The notes below the pieces were generated by a model, which ran no database searches, was not told where the DNA came from, and saw nothing but the letters and a program-made list of their open reading frames with translations. 35,349 nucleotides of DNA. Origin: PSRI01 sp041484195 (lineage in GTDB: Bacteria > Bacteroidota > Bacteroidia > Chitinophagales > Chitinophagaceae). The DNA is taken from the NCBI GenBank assembly GCA_041484195.1, contig JBGPHC010000037.1:1-35349 (forward strand). The letters are read 5' to 3'. Position numbers and translations under genes: made by a program. Shown piece by piece: positions 1 through 7,177 of the stretch (position 1 is its first letter; every line of letters begins with the position of its first letter).

Positions 1-15
1 CCCCTAAACTGAATT

Positions 16-237
16 TTATGATGCCTTAGCCAAATTCCTTCCAACGCTCGTTTTTCTTCTTTTTTTGGTTTTTGCATTTGCCTGCGCACGCAATTTATAG
101 GGCTTGTTAAAAGCTTCCTGGCTCAATTTGAACTTTTCAGCGAGGATACGGATAGTATCTTTTGACAGAGCTTTCTTATAATTGAGCATATCTATAGCCA
201 ATCCTTCACTTACATTCAGCAGCTTCGGCAAATCCAT
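16..237 (-). pseudogene. HigA-like antitoxin, 5'-truncated remnant
   Basis: The 73 residues match the C-terminal part of Bacteroidota HigA-like antitoxins. There is a helix-turn-helix core (DLPKLLNVSEGLAIDMLNYK) followed by the typical tail LSKDTIRILAEKFKLSQEAF and NKPYKL. Family members are usually about 130 residues, with a longer N-terminal region before this helix-turn-helix. Here the reading frame is closed by a TGA a few codons before the only ATG, and the DNA beyond it runs into the first repeat array. No HigB toxin is visible next to it. I read it as a decayed antitoxin. A short standalone DNA-binding protein starting at 237 cannot be excluded. Confidence 0.6.
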
Positions 238-776
238 ATTTACAAATCAATCGGAATTTGTTTTGAATTGCGAATTTCATAACAAGCTTTAGTTTAACAT
301 TCCGGGAAGGAGAAGTCCAATAATGCAGAAATATTGTTGGTGCTCCCCGGTCGCTTTTATTCCGATGGAAAGCATTCGGAAAGGGAAACAGCAAAAATGG
401 CGTAATGGAATGAATGGAGTGAATATTGTTGGTGCTCCCTGGTAGCATTAATCGCAAAGTTTAGTATTTCGGAAAGGGAAACACCAACAATGGCGTAATG
501 GAGTGAATGGAGTGAATGGAGTGAATATTGTTGGTGCTCCCTGGTAGCATTAATCGCAAAGTTTAGTATTTCGGAAAGGGAAACACCAACAATGGCGTAA
601 TGCGGTGAATGGAGTGAATATTGTTGGTGCTCCCTGGTAGCATTAATCGCAAAGTTTAGTATTTCGGAAAGGGAAACACCAACAATGGCGTAAAACCGAT
701 ATTACCAGCTTGCCCTTCTGTCTTTCGTTGCCTCGTCTCTCCGGCGTGAGATTTATTTTTGTCTGCGTTGTGTATT
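238..776. other. Gene-free stretch dominated by repeat array 1
   Basis: Open frames here consist of repeat-encoded peptide and show no conserved protein. Apart from the array at 334-693, the stretch contains a 17-bp sequence, TTTTGAATTGCGAATTT, at 261-277. The same sequence recurs exactly at 2578-2594 upstream of the SymE-like gene. Nothing else is recognisable. Confidence 0.6.
334..693. repeat. Tandem array 1 of hairpin repeats (4 units)
   Basis: Units start at about 334, 426, 528 and 621, giving periods of 92, 102 and 93 bp. Each unit opens with TTGTTGGTGCTCCCTGG and closes with AAGGGAAACACCAACAA, so the ends are a near-perfect inverted repeat around a loop of about 35 nt. Units 2 to 4 are almost identical. 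Between units lies a run of a 9-bp motif (ATGGAGTGA or close variants). The longer 102-bp unit has exactly one extra copy of it. Confidence 0.9.
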
Positions 777-1349
777 TTAGTTGCGTTTCGGCTCGTAATT
801 AAGAACAACAATCCCGCATTCAAATAATGTGGATTTTACTAATGTGAGATTTTGTTTGCCTTCAAGTTCTTTGAAGATTGTCATACCATTACCGATAGCT
901 GTTGGATTAATGAATAAATGGAAATCGTCTATAAGCCCTGCTTTAATTAATGATGAAACGAAAGTAGCACCGCCATAAGCCATGATGTCTTTACCATTCT
1001 GATTTTTCAACTTATTGATTTCGTCAACAAGCTCACCCTTTGCAATATCAGTGTTATTCCATTCTGATTTGTCAAGCGTTTTGGTAAAAACAACTTTATA
1101 TGTGCCGGTAAATTTCTTTCCAGCCGTAAATTGCGGATCATTAGGATTTGCGGCTACAGAAGCCCAGTAAGGAATAAACCCTTGCGCAAGTTTTCGTCCA
1201 AGAACTATACAGTCAATAGGTTCAGTTAAATCTGTCACATATTGTTTTAGTTTATCGTCCCAATTCCACTCCATCCAATCCATTTCCCCGTTTGGTCCTG
1301 CAACGTATCCATCAACCGACATTTGCACTTGAAGTTTTAATTTTCTCAT
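777..1349 (-). CDS. RibD C-terminal/dihydrofolate reductase-fold family protein
   Basis: This 190-residue protein belongs to the RibD C-terminal or DHFR-like family (COG0262, YyaP/YwjB type). The start MRKLKLQVQMSVDGYVAG is the typical first strand with the S-x-DG motif. IVLGRKLAQGF near residues 48-58 and the IMAYGGATFVSSLIKAGLID stretch near 122-141 correspond to the NADPH-binding segments of the fold. Length is normal for the family. The substrate is unknown; homologues are generally annotated only as dihydrofolate reductase family protein. The gene is visibly AT-richer than the central part of the window and sits between repeat array 1 and a DUF1990 gene, consistent with an accessory region. 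Confidence 0.85.
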   Translation of the reverse strand: MRKLKLQVQMSVDGYVAGPNGEMDWMEWNWDDKLKQYVTDLTEPIDCIVLGRKLAQGFIPYWASVAANPNDPQFTAGKKFTGTYKVVFTKTLDKSEWNNTDIAKGELVDEINKLKNQNGKDIMAYGGATFVSSLIKAGLIDDFHLFINPTAIGNGMTIFKELEGKQNLTLVKSTLFECGIVVLNYEPKRN

Positions 1350-1523
1350 TGTCTAAAAATTTTTTTACAAAAATAGTCTTTGAGTTTTTATTAATGGATG
1401 GTATATGCGCCTTTTAGACGGGGGGGGTGCGACTATTTTCAGGGTTTCAGATTGAGTTGCTGGTGAAATTTACGGCAAGGCGAAAAAATGTCAAGCAGCA
1501 CCAAAAAACAATTTTCCTCTTAT

Positions 1524-2111
1524 TTATTGGTTCTCGATTTGTCGTTTTACGATCTTTAAAGCTGTCTTTGTACAAAATGTCTGATAAGGAACTGAAAATA
1601 CAGGTCCGAGTAATTTTGTCAAAAAGTTACCCGGTGTCGAGTAGGTCTGAACCTTAAAAACTACTTTGTTGCCAAGTTGCTCAACCGTAAAAGTTGAAAT
1701 GCCATTCTCAACGTGTCCTTCAAGTGTCTCGTAGCTAAACCCTTTTTTGTCTGCCTGATCTATAATTTCATTTATTCTAACTCCAAAAATTATTTTCAGT
1801 GAAAAGGTCTTGGTCGGTGGAATAAATACTTGTTGTGCAATTGTGTCGCCAACTTTCATTTTTCTGTTCTCGTCTGCCCATTGAGTTTTAAAAGTCATTA
1901 TGTTGTCAGGGAAGATTTGGTAGTCAAATAGAAAGTCAAGATTTATTTGGTCAAGTTTCTTGGTTGTTAAAATGTCAATTGTCGTAGTTTTCTCTGTCAG
2001 CATAGTTTTGTCATAGGTCATAACTTTCCTTGTCTTTAAAAAGTCAAGGTGTTTTTTGAACTTATTTTTTTGGTCTGTCAGATATATTTTCATTGTCTGT
2101 TGTGTCATCAT
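1524..2111 (-). CDS. DUF1990 family protein
   Basis: The 195-residue product resembles DUF1990 proteins, a family of unknown function. The match is clearest in the second half: KVGDTIAQQVFIPPTKTFSL, then GFSYETLEGHVENGISTFTV, then the closing segment with GNFLTKLLGPVFSVPYQ. These parallel the family pattern of a VGD strand, a GFxYGTLxGHxExGEE strand and a C-terminal amphipathic helix. Either ATG codon at the start (residue 1 or 2) could be used. The gene is strongly AT-rich, which with the neighbouring RibD-like gene suggests acquired DNA. No catalytic role can be assigned. Confidence 0.75.
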   Translation of the reverse strand: MMTQQTMKIYLTDQKNKFKKHLDFLKTRKVMTYDKTMLTEKTTTIDILTTKKLDQINLDFLFDYQIFPDNIMTFKTQWADENRKMKVGDTIAQQVFIPPTKTFSLKIIFGVRINEIIDQADKKGFSYETLEGHVENGISTFTVEQLGNKVVFKVQTYSTPGNFLTKLLGPVFSVPYQTFCTKTALKIVKRQIENQ

Positions 2112-2709
2112 TTAAGCTGCCGCATAACTCAATTATTTATGATTTTAATAGTGGTTCAGATAAAGCATCCGGACTGGAATCCTTTGCATTTAGATTTTAC
2201 CCTTCATTTTCCAAATTGTAAATAAGATACCGGTAAAGTAAGGTTTCATGGGCAATATTATCAGAACGATTCAGGTTTCATTTATTGGTAAAATACCAAA
2301 AAGCGCGCAAAAATGCAATGGTTCTAAAATGGCAATTTAATAATGCATGAAAGGAACAGTTTATGCTTTAGCCCTCACTGTTAGCCAGGCCACACATGTG
2401 ATTGCGTCTTCATTCCTCCCACAATCATTTCGTATTGCCGGTCAATTGCTATTTAAAACTTAACCTCTTCTTCAATAAGACCTGAGAAAGGATAGGGTTT
2501 TATCCAATGATCTTACGCCGAAAACTCTCATCGCTGTTTGTTGTTTTTCCCATTGCCACGGGAAGACAGCTATGTAATTTTGAATTGCGAATTTACCGAC
2601 AAATTCAAATACCATTGATTAAACCGGCCTGGCGGAGGGCGGGTGCAAGTCCCGTACTTTATGTTTTGTCGCTAAGTTCGAGGCACTGCCAGGCTTTAAA
2701 ATAGGTCAT
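2112..2709. other. Gene-free stretch upstream of the SymE-like gene
   Basis: No convincing coding frame is present on either strand. It carries the second copy of the 17-bp TTTTGAATTGCGAATTT sequence (2578-2594). Its end is GC-rich and self-complementary: GCCTGGC at 2627-2633 pairs with GCCAGGC at 2688-2694, and GTGC at 2643-2646 pairs with GCAC at 2683-2686, just before the start codon at 2710. Confidence 0.55.
2627..2694. promoter_or_regulatory. Nested inverted repeat before the SymE-like start codon
   Basis: A 7-bp outer stem (2627-2633 with 2688-2694) encloses a 4-bp inner stem (2643-2646 with 2683-2686). A competing local hairpin, CGGG-7 nt-CCCG, lies at 2640-2654. The structure ends 15 nt before the ATG. 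SymE-type toxins are known to be controlled after transcription by an antisense RNA in E. coli, so a structured leader fits, but the function here is inferred. Confidence 0.4.
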
Positions 2710-2937
2710 ATGTCGGAAACCAAAGAAGTGAAGAAAGCAGTTAGGCCGCGGAGCTATGAAAGGAGTATCAAAATTCAAAGCAGGAATCGTGAAAGTTTCG
2801 ATGAAACCGTGGGCGTGCCAGAGATCCGTCTTTGTGGAATCTGGTTGCAGGAACATGGCTTTTGCAAAGGTCGGCGCGTAATCGTTACTCCTATGAAGGA
2901 ACAATTGATTCTTACGCTGCAATGTGAAGCTGAATAA
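2710..2937 (+). CDS. SymE-like toxin family protein
   Basis: The 75-residue basic protein matches the SymE toxin family, small AbrB-fold proteins of type I toxin-antitoxin systems. Diagnostic is VPEIRLCGIWLQEHGF near residues 36-51, followed by a strand-turn-strand GRRVIVTPMKEQLILTL. In E. coli SymE is SOS-induced, affects RNA stability and nucleoid state, and is repressed by the antisense RNA SymR; whether this homologue is toxic is unknown. The ATG lies in GGTCATATG, directly after a self-complementary leader. Isolated between two repeat arrays, it has no protein partner, as expected for this family. Confidence 0.72.
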   Translation: MSETKEVKKAVRPRSYERSIKIQSRNRESFDETVGVPEIRLCGIWLQEHGFCKGRRVIVTPMKEQLILTLQCEAE

Positions 2938-3059
2938 TTCTAAAGCCGGCTCGGGCTGACTCTTATGTTTTAAAAGCAGTGATGGAAATTTGCGCATTGG
3001 CGGGAGTTTCGCATGTGGCAAAGAACTGCCGCATTTCTACCGGAATTGAAATACCAACT

Positions 3060-3087
3060 AAACCGCCTCGTCTGAAGGACGGTGTTT
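3060..3087. repeat. Imperfect hairpin, possible IS200/IS605 end remnant
   Basis: On the minus strand the arms read AAACACCGTC and GACGAGGCGGTTT around a CTTCA loop. This layout resembles the terminal hairpins of IS200/IS605 elements. No transposase or TnpB frame is adjacent, so this is a weak call. Confidence 0.25.
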
Positions 3088-3233
3088 CCCACCATAGTTA
3101 ATACCTCCCTGAATTTTGAGCGGGCGGGGAGCTGCTTCTAATTAATTAATGTTGGCGCCAGGTTGAAGCTTGAACTAAAATGAGTGACATTTCAGAAAGG
3201 TAAATATCAGGCATGTCGTAAATGGTGTAAATA

Positions 3234-3812
3234 TTGTTGGTGCTCCTGGAAGCATTAATCATAATGTTAAGCATTATGGAAAGGGAATGACTAAGTATGT
3301 CGTAAATGGTGTAAATATTGTTGGTGATCCCTGGTTGCCTTTGTCTCAATGTTTAGTATTTCGGTAAGGGAAACATCAAGCATGTCGTAAATGGCGTAAA
3401 TATTGTTGGCGTTCCCTGGTAGCATTGATCATGTTGTTAAACATTATGGGGAGGGAAAGACCAGGTAAGTCGTAAATGGCTTAAATATTGTTGGTGCTCC
3501 TGGAAGCATTAATCATATTGTTAAGCATTTTGGTAAGGGAAACATCAAGCATGTCGTAAATGGCGTAAATATTGTTGGTGTTCCCTGGTAGCATTAATCA
3601 TATTGTTAAACTTTTTGGGAAGGGAAACACAAACAATGGCTTAAATACTGTTGGTGCTCCCTGGAAGCCTTAATCATATTGCTAAGCATTTTGGTAAGGG
3701 AAACATCAAGCATGTCGTAAATGGCTTAAATACTGTTGGTGCTCCCTGGAAGCCTTAATCATATTGCTAAGCATTTTGGTAAGGGAAACACCAACAATGG
3801 CTTGAAATGGCT
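3234..3812. repeat. Tandem array 2 of hairpin repeats (7 units)
   Basis: Units start at about 3234, 3318, 3403, 3488, 3572, 3648 and 3733, giving periods of 84, 85, 85, 84, 76 and 85 bp. They share the left arm TTGTTGGTGCTCCCTGG and the right half AAGGGAAACA with array 1, but are more diverged. The right arms vary (for example CATCAAGCATG against CACCAACAATG). Spacers again use a 9-bp motif (ATGGCGTAA), and the short 76-bp unit lacks exactly one copy of it. Confidence 0.9.
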
Positions 3813-3848
3813 TGAATGGCGTGAAATTCACCATCCGGCAGATTCAAT

Positions 3849-5084
3849 TTACTTCACTATTATTTTCCCCGTCATGTGCGGGTGAACAGTACAATAATAA
3901 TCAAATATGCCCTTTTCATTGAAGGCGTTTGAGAATGCTCCATCCGTATCCAGCACCTTTGATGAAGTGAACCGTTTGTCTGTACTGGTTACAGTATGCG
4001 GCACTTCATCGCGATTGGTCCATGTTACTTTTGTGCCGGGTGAAACAGTCAATACCTGCGGGGTGAAGCTGAAATTGTCAATGATCACCTGGTTGGAGGC
4101 CAATTCTGAAATAAGTGGCATATCTGTAATGGCCAAAGTATGCCCGTGTTCCATATAATTGACAGCAGACAAGCCAAGCAAACTGCGAAGTCTTTCGGCA
4201 GGCACTTTCATGGGACCCGGCGAAGGAGCCATGCCAGGCTGTGGCTGAACAAATGCGGTTGACATGGCCGTGTGAAATGTTATATTCCCTTCAATCTTCT
4301 GCATTGTTTGATGAATATGGCCATTCAAGACGGTGACTGAACCAAATCTTTTTAAATACGAAAGTGCGCGGGCACTGTCATCAGTTCCCCATCCCCAGGA
4401 GGGATAGACTGACCACAGGGGCATGTGGGCAAATACAACGATCGGAGTGCTTGCAGAAAATCTCTTTACATCTTTTTCCAGCCATTCAATCTGTTCGTCA
4501 CCCAGGTAACCCAGCCCTCCTGCCTTAAGGTCAACCACATTCACCAGACCTATGAAATGCACGCCATTCGAATCGAAACTGTACCAACCCGTGCCCTGTG
4601 TGCCTTTCCCATACCGTTCAAGATATTGTTTTCCGTTATCGGTCAATACATCGTGTTCACCCGGTACAAAAAATATTTTTTCACTCTTGGCAGTCTTGAG
4701 AACCTGGTCGAGTGTATCAAATTCTTCTGCCTTGGAGAGATGGGAAAGATCTCCTGTATGTAACAGGAAGGAGGGAGCAGTTGGCAATGCGTTGATCTTT
4801 CCAATAGCCGCTTGTAATGTTCCCACCACATCAGGGTTCGCTTCTTTGCTAAATCCGATATGACTGTCGCTGATCTGCACAAAACTGAAGTCACCCTTGG
4901 AAAGATGAAGCCCGGATTTTATATTGCCCGTTTCCCTGTCAATTAGCTGGCTCATGCCGTACGCTTTCATCATTCCGCCGTTCATAATCCATAGCATACC
5001 GGTTCCCGCCCATGCCATACATTTCAGGAACCCTCGTCTGTCAAGGCCATCCTCGTTCTCGTCTTTTAAAATGATGTTACTCAT
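3849..5084 (-). CDS. Tat-exported metallophosphoesterase fused to a cupredoxin domain
   Basis: The protein (411 aa) begins with a twin-arginine motif, DRRGFLK (residues 15-21), and a short hydrophobic stretch, suggesting Tat export. Residues about 65-280 are a calcineurin-like phosphoesterase: D73-x-H75, GD at 111-112, GEHD at 142-145 (usually GNHD), H220 and GHIH at 255-258. Residues about 332-411 form a plastocyanin-like domain with a complete type 1 copper set: H363, C398, H401 and M404 (C-x2-H-x2-M). Phosphoesterases use a two-metal centre to hydrolyse phosphate esters; the copper domain could carry electrons or bind copper. The substrate is unknown. It is transcribed away from the sensor kinase gene, with a structured 200-bp gap between them. 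The second-metal Asn being replaced by Glu is notable. Confidence 0.88.
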   Translation of the reverse strand: MSNIILKDENEDGLDRRGFLKCMAWAGTGMLWIMNGGMMKAYGMSQLIDRETGNIKSGLHLSKGDFSFVQISDSHIGFSKEANPDVVGTLQAAIGKINALPTAPSFLLHTGDLSHLSKAEEFDTLDQVLKTAKSEKIFFVPGEHDVLTDNGKQYLERYGKGTQGTGWYSFDSNGVHFIGLVNVVDLKAGGLGYLGDEQIEWLEKDVKRFSASTPIVVFAHMPLWSVYPSWGWGTDDSARALSYLKRFGSVTVLNGHIHQTMQKIEGNITFHTAMSTAFVQPQPGMAPSPGPMKVPAERLRSLLGLSAVNYMEHGHTLAITDMPLISELASNQVIIDNFSFTPQVLTVSPGTKVTWTNRDEVPHTVTSTDKRFTSSKVLDTDGAFSNAFNEKGIFDYYCTVHPHMTGKIIVK

Positions 5085-5149
5085 AATTTTGCTTTCTGTA
5101 TTTGATTAATAATCATGCAAAAAAGCAAAGTAGCGGTTCCGGAAAAAAT

Positions 5150-5230
5150 CTTTTACATCATTTAAGTTGATTTCTTGATTATGCATCCGAAATTGGATGA
5201 TCAAGCAATTGTTATCGCTCATGTAAAATC
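5150..5230. promoter_or_regulatory. Nested inverted repeats between divergent genes
   Basis: An outer pair, TTTTACAT (5151-5158) and ATGTAAAA (5221-5228), encloses an inner hairpin. In the inner hairpin CTTGAT (5174-5179) pairs with ATCAAG (5200-5205) and CATCC (5184-5188) with GGATG (5195-5199), leaving a 4-nt bulge. It lies in the shared control region of the phosphoesterase and two-component genes, so a regulator site is plausible. Which protein binds is not known. Confidence 0.35.
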
Positions 5231-5286
5231 TGTCTGCTGTTTCAACCCTTGCAATACCTTTATAAGAAACCAGGGCAAATTCAGTA

Positions 5287-6300
5287 ATGAGTAAACGTAT
5301 TTGGGTTCATATAGCGGGATGGGTGGCATTATACCTGTTGTGGGTCCTGGTATTTCAAAGACGCAGTGTCATTTTTTCCCGTACCGCGACTGTACAATTT
5401 TGTTACCTTTTTTTTATAGCCTCTGTTTATTATTTCAATACAGAGTTTGCCATCCCTAAATTCTTATACCGGAAGAAATATTTTTCATATGTCCTTGTTG
5501 CAATAGCGGCAATCATAGCCGGAGCCTTGCTAAGAGTACCTGTAGCAATGTACCTTAACAGGACTCATTTCCTGGTAGGCAAACCTCAACCGGGATTTGG
5601 AGATATATTCTATAATTCCTTCATCAATATTTTCATTTGGGTCATTTGCCTCGTAGCGGGAAAGCTGATAATGGATAGAGTCAGGTTTCAGAAATATGTA
5701 GATGCCATTGAAAAAGAAAGGTCCAAAGCCGAACTTGATTTTCTCAAAGCACAATTCAATCCCCACTTTCTGTTCAACTCCATCAATTCAATTTATGGTC
5801 ATATTGATAAAGGGAATTCTTCGGCCCGAAGTATGTTGCTCACATTTTCGGAAATGCTCCGTTACCAGTTATATGAATGCAATACTGAAACTGTCAATAT
5901 TGATAAGGAATTGAACTATATCCGCAATTATGTAGCTCTGCAGCAGGCCCGCAAGGAAGATAGCCTTATCGTGGACCTGGATATCGATGAAAATATTATG
6001 AAATTCAAGATTGCCCCTTTATTGTTCATTGGATTCATTGAAAATGCTTTTAAATATGTTAGTAATGATGAAAAAAAGGAAAACAGGATAGAGATATCTT
6101 TCCGTGCTGACAATAGTTCGCTGGTTTTTAGATCCAGTAATACAAAGGGAATGAACAATAATAAAGGGATAGATCATAAAGGCATCGGGGTGATGAATGC
6201 CAAACGAAGGATGGAGTTGTTGTACCCGGGCAGGCATGCCATAATGATAAATGACAATGAAATGTCTTATGAGGTCATACTAAAATTGCAACTATCATGA
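5287..6300 (+). CDS. LytS/YehU-type sensor histidine kinase
   Basis: The 337-residue membrane kinase has about four hydrophobic segments (near 5-24, 35-51, 66-90 and 107-129). A short coiled linker (135-150) leads to a His_kinase domain with the phospho-acceptor H160 in AQFNPHFLFNSINSIYG. The ATPase part shows an IAPLLFIGFIENAFKYV N-box near 237-253 and the end motif GIGVMNAKRRMELLYPGRHA. This is the standard LytS/YehU family architecture, without an extra sensor domain, so the signal is probably sensed in or near the membrane. Its TGA stop overlaps the ATG of the next gene by 4 bases (ATGA), showing a translationally coupled pair. Confidence 0.93.
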   Translation: MSKRIWVHIAGWVALYLLWVLVFQRRSVIFSRTATVQFCYLFFIASVYYFNTEFAIPKFLYRKKYFSYVLVAIAAIIAGALLRVPVAMYLNRTHFLVGKPQPGFGDIFYNSFINIFIWVICLVAGKLIMDRVRFQKYVDAIEKERSKAELDFLKAQFNPHFLFNSINSIYGHIDKGNSSARSMLLTFSEMLRYQLYECNTETVNIDKELNYIRNYVALQQARKEDSLIVDLDIDENIMKFKIAPLLFIGFIENAFKYVSNDEKKENRIEISFRADNSSLVFRSSNTKGMNNNKGIDHKGIGVMNAKRRMELLYPGRHAIMINDNEMSYEVILKLQLS

Positions 6301-7022
6301 AAATAAATTGCATCATTATTGATGATGAACCGGTAGCCCGCAAGGTGTTGGAGGAGTATATTGAGGATATTGATTTTATAGAACTGGCCGGCAAGGCAGA
6401 AGACCCTGTTAAGGCAAGTGTCCTCCTCAATAACGCGACAATTGACCTGATGTTCCTGGATATCAATATGCCGAGGATCAGCGGCATTGAATTTTTGCGT
6501 ACCTACCGCAAATTCCCCATGACTATTCTGACAACGGCTTATACCGAATATGCCATTGAAGGCTTCGAGCTGGATGTTCTTGATTACCTGGTAAAACCGA
6601 TTTCTTTTGAAAGATTCCTGAAAGCCTGCTATAAGGCCAGGGACTATTATGAACTCAAAAATGCGGACGGCGGAAATATAAGTAATGCGCAACACAATGA
6701 CTATTTCTTCGTGAAATGTGACGGGAAAATTGAAAAAGTATTTTATGAAGAATTGATCTATATAGAAGCAATGCTTAATTACGTGATCCTCCATACAAGT
6801 ACCCGCAAGATGATCGTGTACCTGACAATAAAGGGGATCATGGAAAAACTGCCAGGCAGTATGTTTCTGAAAATCCATAAGTCTTATATTATCAATAAGA
6901 ATAAAATAAAAAGTATTGAAGGGAATGAAATTGACTTGGGCAATGCAAAGGTGGTTATCAGCCAGAATCTTTATGAAGAAACGATAAAGGGGATATTGAA
7001 AGATAAGATGATCAAGAGATAG
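6297..7022 (+). CDS. LytTR-family response regulator
   Basis: The 241-residue regulator has an N-terminal receiver domain (acidic pair D9/D10, phospho-acceptor D55 in FLDINMP, switch threonine region near T80, K100 in LVKP). Its C-terminal LytTR DNA-binding domain runs from about 130 to 238, with the conserved FFVKCDGK, IYIEAMLNYV and FLKIHKSYIINKNKI strands. It is the cognate partner of the upstream kinase, whose stop codon it overlaps. LytTR proteins bind promoter DNA through an all-beta domain. Its targets are unknown; the structured gap upstream of the kinase gene is a candidate for autoregulation. Confidence 0.95.
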   Translation: MKINCIIIDDEPVARKVLEEYIEDIDFIELAGKAEDPVKASVLLNNATIDLMFLDINMPRISGIEFLRTYRKFPMTILTTAYTEYAIEGFELDVLDYLVKPISFERFLKACYKARDYYELKNADGGNISNAQHNDYFFVKCDGKIEKVFYEELIYIEAMLNYVILHTSTRKMIVYLTIKGIMEKLPGSMFLKIHKSYIINKNKIKSIEGNEIDLGNAKVVISQNLYEETIKGILKDKMIKR

Positions 7023-7041
7023 TGTGCCCCTATTTTCATTG

Positions 7042-7121
7042 TTACACGGGGATTACGGAGGTTTCACAGAAAGTCTTGACGTCTTTCTCTGTGTATCTCA
7101 GTGTCTCCTCAGTGCATCTCC
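7042..7121. repeat. Long imperfect palindrome between convergent genes
   Basis: The core is CACAGAAAG (7065-7073) facing CTTTCTCTGTG (7083-7093). The outer arms continue the inverted pattern on both sides: TTACACGG and ATTACGGAGG on the left, CTCAGTGTCTCCTCAGTG on the right. The element sits in the 155-bp gap between the convergent response regulator and NlpE-like genes. It probably acts as a transcription stop or is a dispersed intergenic repeat. Confidence 0.5.
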
Positions 7122-7177
7122 GAATAACGATTTTTTTGCTTCATAGAGCCGTGTGACGCTGATCAAGCCGCTGATTA

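Larger units (their letters stand above)
2938..3848. other. Gene-free stretch containing repeat array 2
   Basis: No credible gene is present. Bases 3060-3087 form an imperfect hairpin of the AAAC...GTC-loop-GAC...GTTT type. The remainder is the repeat array from 3234, which ends shortly before the stop codon of the phosphoesterase gene on the minus strand. Confidence 0.6.

Noticed and set aside
206..457. Minus-strand frame with repeated TNNIHSIHSIT-type peptide (also 3146-3349)
   Set aside because: The repetitive peptide only reflects translation through the DNA repeats; there is no conserved domain or start context.
1420..1427. G8 tract as a phase-variation switch
   Set aside because: It lies outside any reading frame, between the RibD-like and DUF1990 genes, and not at a convincing promoter spacing.
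2638..2653. Group II intron domain or tRNA pseudogene
   Set aside because: Only a T-arm-like segment is present. No other tRNA arms, domain V or reverse transcriptase are seen.
2659..3021. 120-codon frame antisense to the SymE-like gene
   Set aside because: The composition is low-complexity and unlike a protein; the plus-strand SymE match explains the region.
334..3812. CRISPR arrays
   Set aside because: The repeats have no unique spacers of constant length. The units themselves are long hairpins joined by 9-bp microrepeats, and no cas genes are present.
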